Source: Ophioderma brevispina (taxonomy: Eukaryota; Echinodermata; Ophiuroidea; Amphilepidida; Ophiodermatidae). Taken from it: 64,000 nucleotides of DNA. The notes beneath the pieces were generated by a model that did no database searches, was not told the origin of the DNA, and saw nothing but the letters and a program-made list of their open reading frames with translations. The DNA is taken from contig JAMKCH010088190.1 in the NCBI GenBank assembly GCA_023653785.1, forward strand, positions 85,503 to 149,502. Reading direction: 5' to 3'. Numbering within the stretch: position 1 is the stretch's first letter; each line of letters opens with the position of its first letter. Both the position numbers and the translations under genes were made by a program. Of this stretch, positions 23,050 to 34,145 are shown piece by piece.

Positions 23050-24017
23050 GAGGTAGTGCATGCATGTTGAATCACGTTATTAGGCGAAGTCCAAATATAC
23101 ATACATTTTTACTTAAGACCATGAAGACTGCCAAAGATAGCAAAAAATCTTGCTTCGATTTCCCCTAATAGAAGTGTTTGGCTTGCAGATCCATGTATAC
23201 ACGTTAACTTTCAACAAATACACAGCTAAAACGTTCGGTAACATCATGCCTAACTATCAGTATATGCCTAACCATATAACCACGGTCTATACAACTGGAC
23301 AACTCCCATTGATATAACTCCATGGCAACTGCCCCATATCACATATCCGTGTTACCTGAAAAAAAACTTTTAAATTTAAAGTTGAAAAACTTTTAAACAT
23401 TTTTAAATCCTAAGAAATAACACGAAGAAGTGTTTAAAAGGTGTTATTCCCAGCTTTTTAGTATGCAGATGAAATTATCCATGCAGTAATTTTGGTCTCC
23501 CTGTCGGCGTTTTTTTCCTGCGATACAAGAGGTGAACGCCACGTTAAACGTTACCTTCTGGCTTATAAAAACTCCGTAATTCAGTGATTATTTATCTTTA
23601 ATGGCAACAAATCAACCGACTATCAACACCCTGAATGGGACTACAGATGTCCCCGCATCACTGGGGGTCACCGATGGGGCGAAGATGGTGTGTGTTGGGT
23701 CCAAGAAACGGTAAAGTTCGAAACGAACGCAGCTGGTTCTGTATATACATGATGTAATCCCGTATTTTGTAAAAATTAGCCAGGAGAACTTTAAAACTTC
23801 CAGATTGCACACCGGATCTGGTCTGGCACTGTGACCGAAATGTGTTTAGAAGGAAAGGTAAAAAAGTGTCAGGTCGAAGTTTAAAATGGTATGATAGTTA
23901 AAAACTGAAACTTTCTGGGTCATAGTCAGAAATTATTTTAAAGATGCAAAACAACAAAGTATCAAGATCTGTCAAACTTTCTACTGAGTAATAATAGTAC
24001 TATAATTTTAACCCCAC
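23050..24017. other. no gene; short TTTAAA-rich patch
   Basis: AAACTTTTAAATTTAAAGTT-type words at 23365-23410. Minus frame 23612-23812 has no recognisable motif. Confidence 0.4.
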
Positions 24018-24025
24018 CCCACAGG

Positions 24026-24237
24026 CAGTGTCGTATAACCAGCTTTTTTTCAGGGGCAAAGGGGGGGGGGCACATATATCTTGGGGAGGAGCATATATTA
24101 AAATTTGTTACTATATAGTATAGGCCTATGTTGTTTTCACTGTAAATTGGCGCGTGTGCAGAAAATCACTAATTTTTCAGGGGGGAAGATTACCCACAAG
24201 GGGAAGCTTCCCCTTCCCCCCTCCGGTTACGTCACTG
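24026..24237. mobile_element. hAT-like MITE, intact copy
   Basis: Starts CAGTG and ends CACTG, with an extended inverted repeat (CAGTGTCGTATAACC / GGTTACGTCACTG). It is flanked by a perfect 8-bp duplication CCCACAGG (24018-24025 and 24238-24245). CAGTG-type ends plus 8-bp duplication are typical of hAT transposition. 212 bp, noncoding, with a 10-base G run near 24061. Family member of 13445-13877. Contains TAGGCCTA at 24121-24128. The intact duplication suggests a comparatively recent insertion. Confidence 0.9.
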
Positions 24238-24863
24238 CCCACAGGGAATACTTCGATTCATTTCATGCGCATGACCCCATTGTTATTGCAATATGTTTTA
24301 AAACATTTGACTGCTTTAAATCTTTACATTTGCAAATTATTTTTGAAATTATTATAAAAGGATGTTGTTGTATACACAAGTTCAACAAATCAGAAGGAAA
24401 TATTTTGCTGCGTACTAGTAATCCGCGATTCATTATAACAAAAATCTGAGAACTGATAAAATGAACACTTTTTAATGAAACAAACTATAAAACGGCGGAA
24501 AAGGGAGGCAGAGTTTTACAGCATAAATAAATACTGGTCTTAACAGTCATAAGATTCACTCTAAGTTTTGATAGAGAACTAAATATTGATATGTGATAAA
24601 TCCGACTTAATTCCAAACCAAACAGTAGCATTTCCCGTGTATAAAAGTTGTAGAGGACAAGACAAGGTTTTTATACAGTTTTTAACGTTCACAAAATGGT
24701 TTAGAAAAACCGAGTTCAAAAGACGGCCATTATAGCATTCCAGAAAACGTCTCCATTTCCAAAGAGTATTTTATTCACATTATTAAGGAAATAATTCACG
24801 GAGAGTCATGCGAACGTTAGTGGTCACGGTGGTAAAAACATATTTCAGGCAAATCTAACTATT

Positions 24864-25123
24864 CAGGGCCCGTGAATACAAGGGGAGGGGCACCACCCCC
24901 CCCCCCCCCCCACTAAAAAATCAACCCAAACCCTATATATGATATGAAAAAGCCAAATATGCAAAATTATAGGGCTTTAGGCTTTTTGTCGAAAAAGGTT
25001 ACATTTCGGTTAAAAGTCTCACTTTTTCACTCAAAGTGCTCCCTTTTTTTTGCAATTTTTGAGGAAAAGTCCCCCTTTTGAAAAAAAAAATCGTCCCTCC
25101 CCTACAATCCTGGTTACGGCCTG
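24864..25123. mobile_element. CAGGSCCGT-ended MITE (hAT-like)
   Basis: Left CAGGGCCCGTGAATACAAGG and right CCTACAATCCTGGTTACGGC plus CTG form inverted ends of about 30 bp with AGGGGAGGGG continuing inward. A 16-base C run lies at 24896-24911. Flanks share only part of an 8-bp duplication, so hAT assignment is tentative. Confidence 0.7.
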
Positions 25124-25149
25124 ATATAATTAGTGACGATCGTACGTAC

Positions 25150-25390
25150 ACTATAAATAGTGTTTACATTTTGAACACTTCAAATGTTTATAGTTAAATA
25201 ATCACACAGTAAAAGTAATAGTAAGGCAATATCCTGTCTGGTAACAACATCTGAACCTTCAACACTAAATTAACACACCCCGGAGTTAAATTCCAAATAC
25301 CATACATGTTTAAATTTTAGGTATATAAGCGCCATGTTCGTTTAAATTTAAATGATTAGTATTTAATTCTTAAACATGGTTCGTTTCTTC
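25150..25390. repeat. GTTTAAAT-rich AT repeat
   Basis: CATGTTTAAATTTTAGG, CGTTTAAATTTAAATG and TTAAACATGG words; similar in style to 14110-14330. Confidence 0.35.
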
Positions 25391-25404
25391 GTTCGTTCAA
25401 GTCC

Positions 25405-25580
25405 AAAATCACAGTCGAAGATCCGTCTTTACCAGCTGATAGTTCCATCATCCCGGTTGATCAGGCCTGGAATTCCTCCCGGGGACTTGCAAACCTCACA
25501 GTCATCTATGATATAGCTAATGGTTTTGTGGGCTCTCCAATCGCAGTTTGGTGATGTTCTACTCCGATCTTGTGAAGGTC
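25405..25580 (-). pseudogene. non-LTR retrotransposon, 3' end of ORF2 (C-terminal Cys/His motif)
   Basis: Minus-strand translation gives SPNCDWRAHKTISYIIDDCE followed by VCKSPGGIPGLINRDDGTIS and W, then a stop. The pattern SPxCDCG...QTxxHIxxxC followed by a GG and a Trp is the usual C-terminal zinc-binding end of LINE ORF2 proteins. Here CDCG is CDWR and the histidine is Tyr. A premature stop follows the Trp, though the frame then continues as RRIFDCDFGL. No reverse transcriptase lies upstream, so it is a 5'-truncated dead copy. The clade (Jockey/RTE/CR1-like) is not resolved. Confidence 0.7.
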
Positions 25581-25639
25581 GCGATCTTAAACATGGCGTT
25601 TAGTTCTTAAAGGACACTAATGTCCAAGATTTTTTTGTC

Positions 25640-26535
25640 AAGCTCAGTATTTTGCCTTACATTCCTACAATATATTTACCTACTCCGAATTCCCCCGAAA
25701 AAATAATACAATTTGATGTAAAATTAACAAAATAGAGGTCATTTTTAATTTTTGGCTTTTTTGACATACGAAGAAAACGGTCGGATTTTTCTCCACGGCT
25801 TCATTGATCAAAAGCGCCCAATTTTGGCTCTCCTCGGGACGTCAAAGTGATGACCAAAACTCGTGTTGACTCGAATTGGTTTATTGCTGACACTGTATAT
25901 TGATGGATTAATGAAAGTAATATAAAATTGAAAAATAAGTTTCAGAATTACATATTTTGTTTTCAATCGTTGTGTTTTAATTATTATTGATATAAACACA
26001 TCGATCGCAGTTATAGGACAGTGGCAACACTGCGATTGATGGCACAACGACGGCAAATTATGGATGGTCATCACTTTGACGGCACCATTTGCCTGCGATG
26101 TGGATTTGTCTGAATCGTTTTTCGAGTAGCTATTGGGCGGAAAAATTAAAGGGCAATACTCACAATGTTGACACTTTTCAACTTATTTTGATTTATATTA
26201 ATCTACTTTACTTAAGCTTTCCATCCAGACCAAATTTTCCAAATATTCAGAAGCATGACATATTTCCTTTAAAATTAAACCTCTATGCACATTAGAATTC
26301 TTTCGTGTTTTAATTTAGTGTTTAGGTGTTTGCAACATTGTTGCCTCCTCTATATACTTTTTTAATGTGCATGTGGATGTTTAAAACCAAAATTTGAAAA
26401 AAAAGATTTAAGTTCACTAATTCTTTATGGTCAAGGCTTTCACAGGGTCAAAAAAAGATGTATATAGCCTATTAATTCGACACACGCATAATTGTTAACT
26501 CTCTCCCTGTCGTGTCGAAGTGCACTCGATACACG
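25640..26535. other. AT-rich, nothing recognised
   Basis: No supported gene or repeat boundary. Minus frame 25808-26074 has no recognisable motif. Confidence 0.4.
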
Positions 26536-26539
26536 CATT

Positions 26540-26770
26540 ATGGTTTTGTCATTTTGGATTTTTTGGTTAAACCCATTGCAAATTATTTATTTTCGTGGGC
26601 ATATCAAATTCAGCCGTAAAATGCATTGAATGAGTCTAAACAAGCCCTAGTCTTTGTTTTTTTGGGTTTTTAGATGGGTTCCCAAATGACCTGCAAATAT
26701 TTGGCAAACTGTCCTCAAGTGTCTCTGACTTATGTGTTATAACACTTATACACAATTGCCCCGCACGGAG
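26540..26770 (+). repeat. diverged copy of the 40-kb duplicated repeat
   Basis: GAATGAGTCTAAACAAGCCC, TTTTTAGATGGGTTCCCAAA, TGACCTGCAAATATTTGG and TTATGTGTTATAACA track the same order as AATGAGTCGAAACAAGCC, TTAGATGGCTTTCCAAATC and TTATGTGTTACAAACG at 40270-40380. Confidence 0.65.
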
Positions 26771-27375
26771 TTTGGGCTGCCTTTCTAATAACGTGATAAT
26801 CCCTTTTCCTGCTCACAGTAACTTTGACGATTAATTCTCCTAATTTTAAACCATAATTACCCCCTTTTGCTATGTTTGCGGAAGTCAAGTGGAGTCAAAA
26901 TGTCAATATCCTTTTTTTTAATAAAAATATCATTTATAATGATCTTTTTTTAATAAGCACAGAATGCATTCTCTATCAGAACAAATTGTTCTCTCAGGAG
27001 ATTTTTTACAGAACTCAAAAAGTTCCCAGAAGAAAAACATTGCAGGAAGCATTTTTTTGGTTCTATAAAAACATTTTGGGTTCTATTTTCAAATGACCTC
27101 TTAAAAATGGTCTGTATCACGTTTGGAGAACTTATTTAGGGTTCTCTTTAGATGCAACTTTATAGATGTTCACACATCTAATAGTGAATTCCTTGGTTCC
27201 TGAAATTTCCTCCAAATTTTCAAAGAAATCCAGAATAGATAACCAAAGTGTACATTTGAGAAAATAATGGTTCACCCTATAGCACCCATTTCCCCCCTCT
27301 ACAGAACCCTTTCCCCAATTAAGAAACAAAGTGCCGTACAAGCTCTAAAGAACCATTATTCAGTGCAGACGATAG

Positions 27376-27818
27376 CGTACTTGTACGTATACGTACAAGT
27401 ACGTACATACGTCACCAAATTATAAAGAAATACAAAAGAATTTTACAAAATCCTCTCGGGATTCTCAGTTTTTATATGAGCAAGGATACAAATTTCAGAA
27501 CTGATGCCAAACAACATTATAAACAAATTCTATGTGCCAAAATTTTGATTTTATGTGTCGAAATTTAATTATTGAAAAAATGTCACTGATGAGGTCATAT
27601 CAATTTTCTTAATTTTTTTATTGACAAAAGATATCAAAAATCCGCACATACATTTTGTTGATAAGCTTTAAAGCTATAGAAGATTACAGCTTCAGAACTG
27701 TAAAAATAAAATGTCCCAGGGTGAAGTGTTAAAAAAATAATGTATTTCTTTAAAAAGTTGCATTGCATTGTGGGAAATTGTGACGTGTGTACGTACTTCT
27801 ACGTATACGTACTTGTAC
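27376..27818. mobile_element. CGTAC-rich inverted-repeat element
   Basis: Termini of about 45 bp are inverted copies: GCGTACTTGTACGTATACGT onward to ACGTCACC at the left, and GTGACGTGTGTACGTACTTC through to GTACGC at the right. The left terminus contains a perfect 28-bp palindrome (27376-27403). The interior is AT-rich and noncoding. Confidence 0.75.
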
Positions 27819-27994
27819 GCTTTCTTCTGGTCTGTTATTGGTTCTATGAATCCATACAACAACTTTTTTGGGCCAAGATCATTCAGGTTTTTACACCACA
27901 AAAAGTTCTAAACTATTCTGAGACAGGTTCTACATCAATCTGAGACGGTTATAAAGATCCCAATGGTTCTACAAAACCTAATTTTTTTTCTTAA

Positions 27995-28347
27995 AGTGAC
28001 ATGAGATTTTTTTAGGATACGAATTTCTCTCAAATTTCATGGAATCGGTTGTAGACCACCTACCGAGAACGTTTCGAAGGCTTATTGAACAAACAAGTGC
28101 AAAAGAAAACCGCAAACCTTGTTTTGAACTTGCCTGCTAGCGTAATCGTCCCCATAGAACACCGTGCTTTGACTTTCTGTCGTGCACGACAGAAAGTACT
28201 AAATCATCATCTATACATAAAGACGTCGTATTTGGCTTATTCACTTCAGGTGTGTTCTAATGCATTGGTAAGCATTCCAAATATGCAAAAAACTGGGGTT
28301 CGACAAAAATTGGGGGCGCTTCTTTCTGGAAATCTCCTCATGTCTCT
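27995..28347. mobile_element. TTAA-flanked MITE, family D
   Basis: TTAA at 27991-27994 and 28348-28351 enclose AGTGACATGAGATTT ... AAATCTCCTCATGTCTCT. 353 bp. Inside is a perfect 26-bp palindrome at 28172-28197 (centre GTGCAC). The 88-codon frame 28085-28351 runs across it and is not considered coding. Confidence 0.8.
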
Positions 28348-28502
28348 TTAAAGAAGAACCAAAAAGGGTCTTTAGAGGTCAAAGAACGTTTTCAGAATAA
28401 TTTTGAGTGAGAACAAAAATGGTTCTAAGTAGAACCTTTTTCAGACTGCTAAATCCTCTTACCGCGGGCAAAACATTATAAAACAAAAGGTATTACTGTA
28501 GA

Positions 28503-28905
28503 GGTCTATCCGGAGGTTGTTTATCCGAAGGATTGCTATTTCGAGGGTTTGCTTGTCCTAAAATTTGTTATTCCGAAGGTTCGTTTATCCGAAGGTTCAT
28601 TTTTCCGAGGGCTTATTAATCCGAAGGTTCGTTTATCCGAAAAAAAAAATAAGTTTCGTTTATCCGAAAATGAAATAAGATTCGTTAGCTTATTCATTTT
28701 CGGATCAACGAACCATACTTCATTTTCGGATCAACGAACCTTCGGATAAACGAACCTTCGGAATGACAAACCTTCGGAATCAAGACACAAATGTTCGGAT
28801 CAGCGAACCTTCGGAATAACGCTTACGTAGATATAGGAAATTCCCGTGTTCGGATTAATGAAAATTTCGGATAAACGAACCTTCAGGATAATGAATCTTC
28901 TAATA
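28503..28905. repeat. bidirectional CCGAAGGTTCG minisatellite
   Basis: Left half (28503-28690) holds units like TTATCCGAAGGTTCGTT; right half (28695-28905) holds the inverse AACGAACCTTCGGATAA. The switch is near 28690, so the array as a whole is a large hairpin. Unit length is 17-20 bp with frequent TTATTCC/TTTTTCC variants. Confidence 0.9.
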
Positions 28906-29323
28906 ATGAACAACAGCCTAGCTGATAAACGTATGAAGCTATATGAACAAAGTGAAATTAATCCGATCCCTTCTGAACTGAATTTGATGGGGTAATTCAA
29001 ATCACGGAGTTATGTATAGCACAGTTTATGGTCTAAAATTGAAAACATGATCTCTTTAACATCTGAGCTTGACCAACTTCTCTAACAGCGAAGGATGGAG
29101 TTACTCTGATAGTGCAGTGTCATCTGTGATCAAGGCACGGAAACTCTTTTCTAGGACGTCCTTCTCCAATCGCCCCTAAGCTAAAAAGGAAACAAAAACA
29201 GAAGATGTACTATTAAGTATTTTGAGGTTCTTAAGACATAAGCGAAATCTTCATGGCACTGGGGCACAAAAAGGTGTAGTCCAGGGGTGTAGCCCAACGA
29301 ATTTCGTATAGAGTACAAGATGA

Positions 29324-29620
29324 ACACTGTACATGTCTTCAACAATAGAAAAGAAAATAGAACGAACAAAAACATAATCTAAGACACAAAGACACGTCTT
29401 CCAGTCAGACATATCTCCAGAATGGTGACAAAGGACACGCCTTACAAAACCGAAGTGTCTTGCATAAAAACATGACTTGTAAATTTACGTCCTTGCAAGA
29501 GACGACATTTGAAAAACATGTCTTGCATTAGACATGACTTGGTTTCTAAATAGATACCTTTTTGACACACAAAAAAAACTGTGGACACTTGAAGTGTCTT
29601 CGCCAGACACCATTTTACAG
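29324..29620. mobile_element. AGACATG-rich MITE, family P copy 3
   Basis: Left ACACTGTA, right AGACACCATTTTACAG, interior with CACGTCTTCCAGTCAGACAT, GTGTCTTGCATAAAAACATG and AAACATGTCTTGCA matching 7341-7684 in the same orientation. Confidence 0.75.
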
Positions 29621-29654
29621 AGAGGATTGGAGTTCGGATCATCAAGTTATTGGG

Positions 29655-30010
29655 TGTTATTATTATGATCATCTCACATCATCATCATATCAGCATAGCA
29701 TCTCCTTCTTCATCATCTTCTCTTCATCATCATCTATCATCTTTCATCATCTTCTTCATCTCTTCATCTTCTTCAACTTCATCGTCATCATCTCATCATC
29801 AGCGTCACGTCGTCATCGTCATATCATCTCATCGTCATCGTCATCGTCGTCGTCATCGTCATCCTCATCATCATCATCACCACCATCATCATCTTCTTTT
29901 CATCCTTCTTCATCATCTTCCCTCATCTTCTTCATCTTCTTCATAATCTTTTATCTTCATCTTCAATCATCATCATCATCATGTGCACCATCATCTTCGC
30001 TTCGCCGCAC
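29655..30010. repeat. (ATC)n / (TCTTCA)n microsatellite
   Basis: About 350 bp of CATCAT, CTTCAT and CGTCAT units. It generates long Ser- or His-rich open frames (29562-30125 and 29650-29946, +) that are translation artefacts of the repeat. Confidence 0.95.
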
Positions 30011-30011
30011 C

Positions 30012-30975
30012 CGACGACGACCACCCCCACCACCACGCCATCCTCCTCCTCCCATCGCTCGAATTCGGTATAGCGAATCAAATTATGCATGGAGAATCCA
30101 AGTTGAAACAATTTGTCACTCCTAACTTAAAAAACTATCAGGCCTAATTTTTTAGAACTCTACAGCAAAACTTCCGAGCTGGAGTTTTAGATTCTTAAAA
30201 GCAAATAACGGTGCTCTATCTCAACACCGACAATAATTTAGGCGTGTGTAGTTACAAATGACCACCAGTGATTTAAAAAAAATAACCGCATCAGGGCAGA
30301 TAGTTATGGCAGTGATTGTGTTTCAAATTAAAGATCATAATTAATTGCGGTTAGCGGAAAATAGGCCTAATACCAGATACAGCTGTTGACTAAAATTGCA
30401 TACGAAACGCCGGCTAAGAGATGACTAAACAAGAACGCACCTGGACACCATCCTACTGTTTCCTTTCTGCCACTTGATTAAAGCTACAGTTTTATTACAT
30501 CAATCAACGGCTGAACCGTTCCACGACTTGTGAACAAATCGGCTTTACTTAAGCTAAAAGATATTCTATTTTGCTTTGAATATTATTACTTTATATTATT
30601 ATTTGGGTCCTTGATTTGTTCGTGATAAGCCATTGTTCCTTAATGATATCCATTTTGATTAGTTTTGTTTGGATGTTGCAACATGGCGCTGATTAAGCTG
30701 CTGCCTTGATTGCCATTGTTTTCTGTTTCATTAGTTTGTTGTATGTCTCTGGCAAATTAGCCTACGGGTTACGATACGAATTAAATAAACACAGTTTATT
30801 TATATTATTATTATTATCAGGTGGGCATTTGTTTGGTCATTCAAAAAGACCACGTGGTCATTGTTTTTCTTATTCAATACCCGCTCATCATAGCCGTGTA
30901 GGCTGGGGTCCTCTGCCGAATCATAAGGTTCACTATTCATGGTTCGTTAGTCATCAGAAAAGGGTTCGTTAGTCC
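30012..30975. other. nothing recognised
   Basis: No gene or repeat boundary supported; a short (ATT)n tract lies near 30803. TAGGCCTA at 30362-30369. Confidence 0.4.
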
Positions 30976-30978
30976 TAA

Positions 30979-31550
30979 CGTGGGTACGTGTTGTCCAGTG
31001 ACTTGAGCGCTCGCACCCGCAATCCAAAGGTCTGGGTTCGAGTCCCACTGCTACCAACGCGTTGTGTCCACTGACCTCTACAAAGGATAGCGGGCCTAGC
31101 CGCAACAGTTGAATTGTCACCGGTAAACAACAGGAAGGTGGTTTTGGACCTCTACAATATTGCGGAAAACAATGCATACACCTGCTGCTGCACACATTTC
31201 CAACAAATAATGTTCTATGTTTGAACAAGTGTAATGCATTGTTTACCGCCATATTGTAGAGGTTCCCATCCCAACTTCCAGATGTTTCAATCGGCGACGC
31301 TGACCCGCTATCCATGTGTAGGGGTCATTGGGTGTGTCCTTGATTAAGGCGCTTTACCTTAATTACTCCTCTCCACCCAGGTGTATAAATGGGTACCAGT
31401 ATTATTCAATGCTGGGAAAGTAACAGACTCGCTGTGCGGGAGGAGTGGCGAACCCCCCACAGCAAACATAATATACGGAGGAGTCTGGCCCAAACGCTAA
31501 GGAAAGAGAGATGGGCACTCCGCGCAAGAGCTTGCTCGGCACGACGACTT
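30979..31550 (+). mobile_element. tRNA-derived SINE, split by a palindromic element
   Basis: A-box-like GTGACTTGAGCGCTCGCACC and B box GGGTTCGAGTCCC (31034-31046) form a tRNA-like head. The body resumes after the insertion with GTCCTTGATTAAGGCGCTTT, CACCCAGGTGTATAAATGGG and a Cys-free noncoding tail ending ...CACGACGACTTTTTTA near 31550. Removing 31080-31332 and one TGTGTCC restores a continuous GCGTTGTGTCCTTGATTAAG body. Confidence 0.8.
31080..31332. mobile_element. palindromic hAT-like MITE nested in the SINE
   Basis: Arms pair along nearly the whole length: GACCTCTACAAAGGATAGCG with CGCTATCCATGTGTAGGGGTC-type inverse, and inner ACCTCTACAATATTGCGG with CCGCCATATTGTAGAGG. Flanked by TGTGTCC at 31073-31079 and 31333-31339 (7 bp exact; the eighth base differs), consistent with an 8-bp-type duplication. 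253 bp. Confidence 0.75.
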
Positions 31551-31984
31551 TTTTAAAGGGTTAGGGTTAATGTTAGGATTTAGCACAACTGCATGCTATG
31601 ATTTCAGATTTGAAAAGCCCGATTGCCAAAACAATTGATGTGTACTTATATTTCCATCATTATACCCATGGACAAGTCTGCGTTGTTCAAATACCAGTTT
31701 TTCTATCTTGTGTCAGGGCGGGGGCGGGGGGGGGGGAGGACACGATCTGCTCGTTTGGCATTGGGGATTTCCATGCCTAAGAAAATGATGCTCCGTGGAC
31801 AAGTCTGTTGCTGGACTTATTGCTTAGTGGACAAATCTTAGAACCATAAACCAAAATGAAAAATTTTTCAGGCAACCGGCTCAATACCCATCTTTATGAT
31901 AACATAAAATCCACAGATATCAAATTAAACTAGAATTTCGCGTTCTCGGCTTTCGCGCTCGCCTAATTCAAAGAATATAAGCTG

Positions 31985-32455
31985 TGGGCCGCCCCATGGA
32001 CCTTGACCTGGCAAATGACCTGTGACATAATCAACATAGGGGATCGCATGGTGCAACCCCTGACAGAAGTTTGGTTTCCAATTGACTTCAACTTTTCATT
32101 TATGTCATTTTACATTTTTAGCAGCCATTTTTTTCCAATTTGACCCATCACATGAGCCTTTGACCTTGGCCCAGACCCTTTGATGACCTCATCAACTATG
32201 AGGGCCCCATGGTGCAAACCTATGACAGAAGTATTGTTCCAATTGAACTTCAACTTTTCAATTAGGTGCAATTTTACCATTTTTAGCCCATTTTCCAACT
32301 GACCTCACATGGACCTTTGACCTTGGACACATACCTTTGACATCATCAACATATAAGGATCCCATGATGCACCCTATGACAGAAAGTTGGTTCCAAGTGA
32401 ACTCAACTTTTCAATTGAGGTCGATTTAAAAAAAACTTAACAATTTTAGTGACAC
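31985..32455 (+). repeat. three tandem units of about 165 bp
   Basis: Each unit carries a CATGGACCTTTGACCTTGG block, an ATCATCAACATA block, CCATGGTGCAACCTATGACA, GAAGTTTGGTTCCAATTGAA and CTTCAACTTTTCAATT. Starts near 31990, 32150 and 32308. A (CA)n tract follows at 32458-32490. The CCTTTGACCTTGG block resembles nuclear-receptor half-sites. Confidence 0.85.
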
Positions 32456-32739
32456 ACACATAACATCACACACACATACACACGCCCACAAAAACGGATT
32501 GCCTAAGTGGTCTCAGTATAGTACGATGGAGGCCCAAAAAAAAGTGGAAAAATATCACTTTCATTTTGGGGAAGTTATTGGGTACCCTGTACCGAGGGCA
32601 ATTTTGGAGGGGTCTCCACCACGCATTCATGCAGAGGCAAGTTGAGTATCCGAGGATCTATATAATAACCCCCCGGAATGACCCCAGCGGGTAGTGTTGA
32701 TTACCGGAGACCGTGATTGCACCACAGAAAAACACTTAA

Positions 32740-33288
32740 AGCAATAACAGCACATTTTTGGACGAGCACCCCTATTTTCTGGCTATTTGAGATTTTTGCA
32801 CATTGCATGAGTACTGGCTAGTAAACACTATACCGGTGAATGGTCGAGCTCAACATTCGTGTCACAAAATAAGGAATTCAGTGTAGTTCAAATAATTAAT
32901 ATGAGATCTCCGATAATAATTCAGCGGCTTTTGGAAACGTCCTTCAATACGAAATAGCCGGGAAATTGCGACTGTAGGGGGGCCTAGGTTTAGCTATCCA
33001 TTAGTTGTTCATTGGGTTCAGGCAAGTCAAGTAGAGGTCGTTTCGTGAGTTGGATTATTTCCGGAACTATTCACCATGGACGGACATTCAATGCTGCCGT
33101 TTCCAGCTCCGACATTAAATTACAATCAAGGATCCCAATCTAATTACAAAATCCCTCTTTTATGAGATACGCATTTGAGCATTACCATCACACACAGGTT
33201 AATGTTTAGACAATTACCAACATAAACTGTGCAAAAAATCTCAAATTTGAAAATTGGGGGACCTCCTTCAAAAAATGTGTGTTATTGC
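32740..33288. mobile_element. TTAA-flanked element, family A copy 2
   Basis: TTAA at 32736-32739 and 33289-33292. Left AGCAATAACAGCAC and right GTGTTATTGC (one base lost) match family A at 804-1276. It lies inverted relative to that copy: GACGGACATTCAATGCTGCC and AATCTAATTACAAAATCC appear in reverse order. It is longer (549 bp) because the left arm is more complete. Confidence 0.85.
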
Positions 33289-33299
33289 TTAAGGGGGGA

Positions 33300-33608
33300 G
33301 TAAGCCGCATTTAATTATATAAACTCCTCATCTTGATTGAATGACTTGATCCAAATACCGCATCGGTAAGGTTTACCCCATATTTAAATCTGTTTTGATA
33401 TGGAGCTAAATCACGACTGGAAAGAGTATAAAAAGTAAATTGGTAACCCATACACGTCACTTTTCGCAATAACATCCCAAATTAAACACATTTTAGCCCT
33501 TAAGATTTCACAAAATTTCATGCCGTCTTACAGAAGGGACCACCAGACTCTTCAAACTATGAGGCGCGGCAATTGACACGGAGGAAAATATCAAAATCAT
33601 TACAATGG
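33300..33608. other. AT-rich, nothing recognised
   Basis: Spacer between two TTAA-type elements with no feature identified. Confidence 0.4.
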
Positions 33609-33612
33609 CTAA

Positions 33613-33970
33613 AAGGTCAACCGAGAGATTTCACATGCCAGGTGTCCCGAAAAATATTGAAAATTCGGATTTTTGCATTGATGTAAAGTTTTTTTCCTCA
33701 AAAAATTACCCCCACTGAAAGACTAAGCTGAGAAATATTTTTGGTACAAAAAATGTTAAACTTCTAATTTCGTACAGGAGCCAATACTAAATTCAGCCAT
33801 GTTTTATATGAAATATGAGCACATAAAAAGCCTTTTGTTTTCACTTTCAATGCCTTTGCTGTAGCCAATACAAGGTAAGAATTATATTGAGGGTATTGCG
33901 GGTCTTTCTATATGTATGAAAGAACTACAAATGACACAATATATGGACGACTCAAATCTATCGTTGCACC
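33613..33970. mobile_element. TTAA-type MITE, family C copy 1
   Basis: AAGGTCAACCGAGAGATTT at the left and AAATCTATCGTTGCACC at the right are diverged versions of the family C termini AGGGTGCAACGAGAGATTT / AAATCTCTCGTTGCACCCT. The internal TTGCTGTAGCCAATACAAGG block is shared. Flanking TTAA is decayed to CTAA and GTAA, so this is the oldest of the three copies. Confidence 0.75.
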
Positions 33971-34033
33971 GTAATGCTGCGCGATTATTACAATATCCAG
34001 TCTATAGGCCTAGTTGAAGCATAAACAAAAAAA

Positions 34034-34145
34034 AATGACTCTCGTGGGGATCGAACAGGGCCGCTCGATCACAAAAAGACACAAGGGTTCAGGGCGGGGA
34101 AGACCGCTAATCCACCTCGCTCCACCTTTGTCCTTCGTCAAAGAC
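34034..34145 (-). repeat. tRNA-like SINE head with long variable region
   Basis: Minus strand: GGAGCGAGGTGGATTAGCGG (A-box region) and CCCTGTTCGATCCCCACGAG (B box/T arm), about 75 nt apart, with GTGTCTTTTTGTGATCGAGC between. Spacing is too long for a normal tRNA, so a SINE head is favoured. Confidence 0.5.

Larger units (their letters stand above)
26990..28440. repeat. degenerate GGTTCTAxxAAAAC array, split by two elements
   Basis: GGTTCT, AGAACC, GGTTCTAT and AAGAACC words recur every 20-40 bp at 27000-27130, 27240-27370, 27835-27985 and 28355-28440. The array is interrupted by the insertions at 27376-27818 and 27995-28347. Confidence 0.55.

Noticed and set aside
28503..28905. CRISPR-like appearance of regularly repeated CCGAAGGTT units
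   Set aside because: The units are contiguous tandem copies without unique spacers, reverse direction midway, and the genome is animal nuclear.
29562..30125. 187-codon open frame, the longest in the window
   Set aside because: It is Ser/His-rich because it reads through an (ATC)n/(TCTTCA)n microsatellite; the frame is open on more than one phase, as expected for the repeat.
30947..31315. 122-codon minus frame
   Set aside because: Runs antisense across the SINE head and the nested palindromic element.
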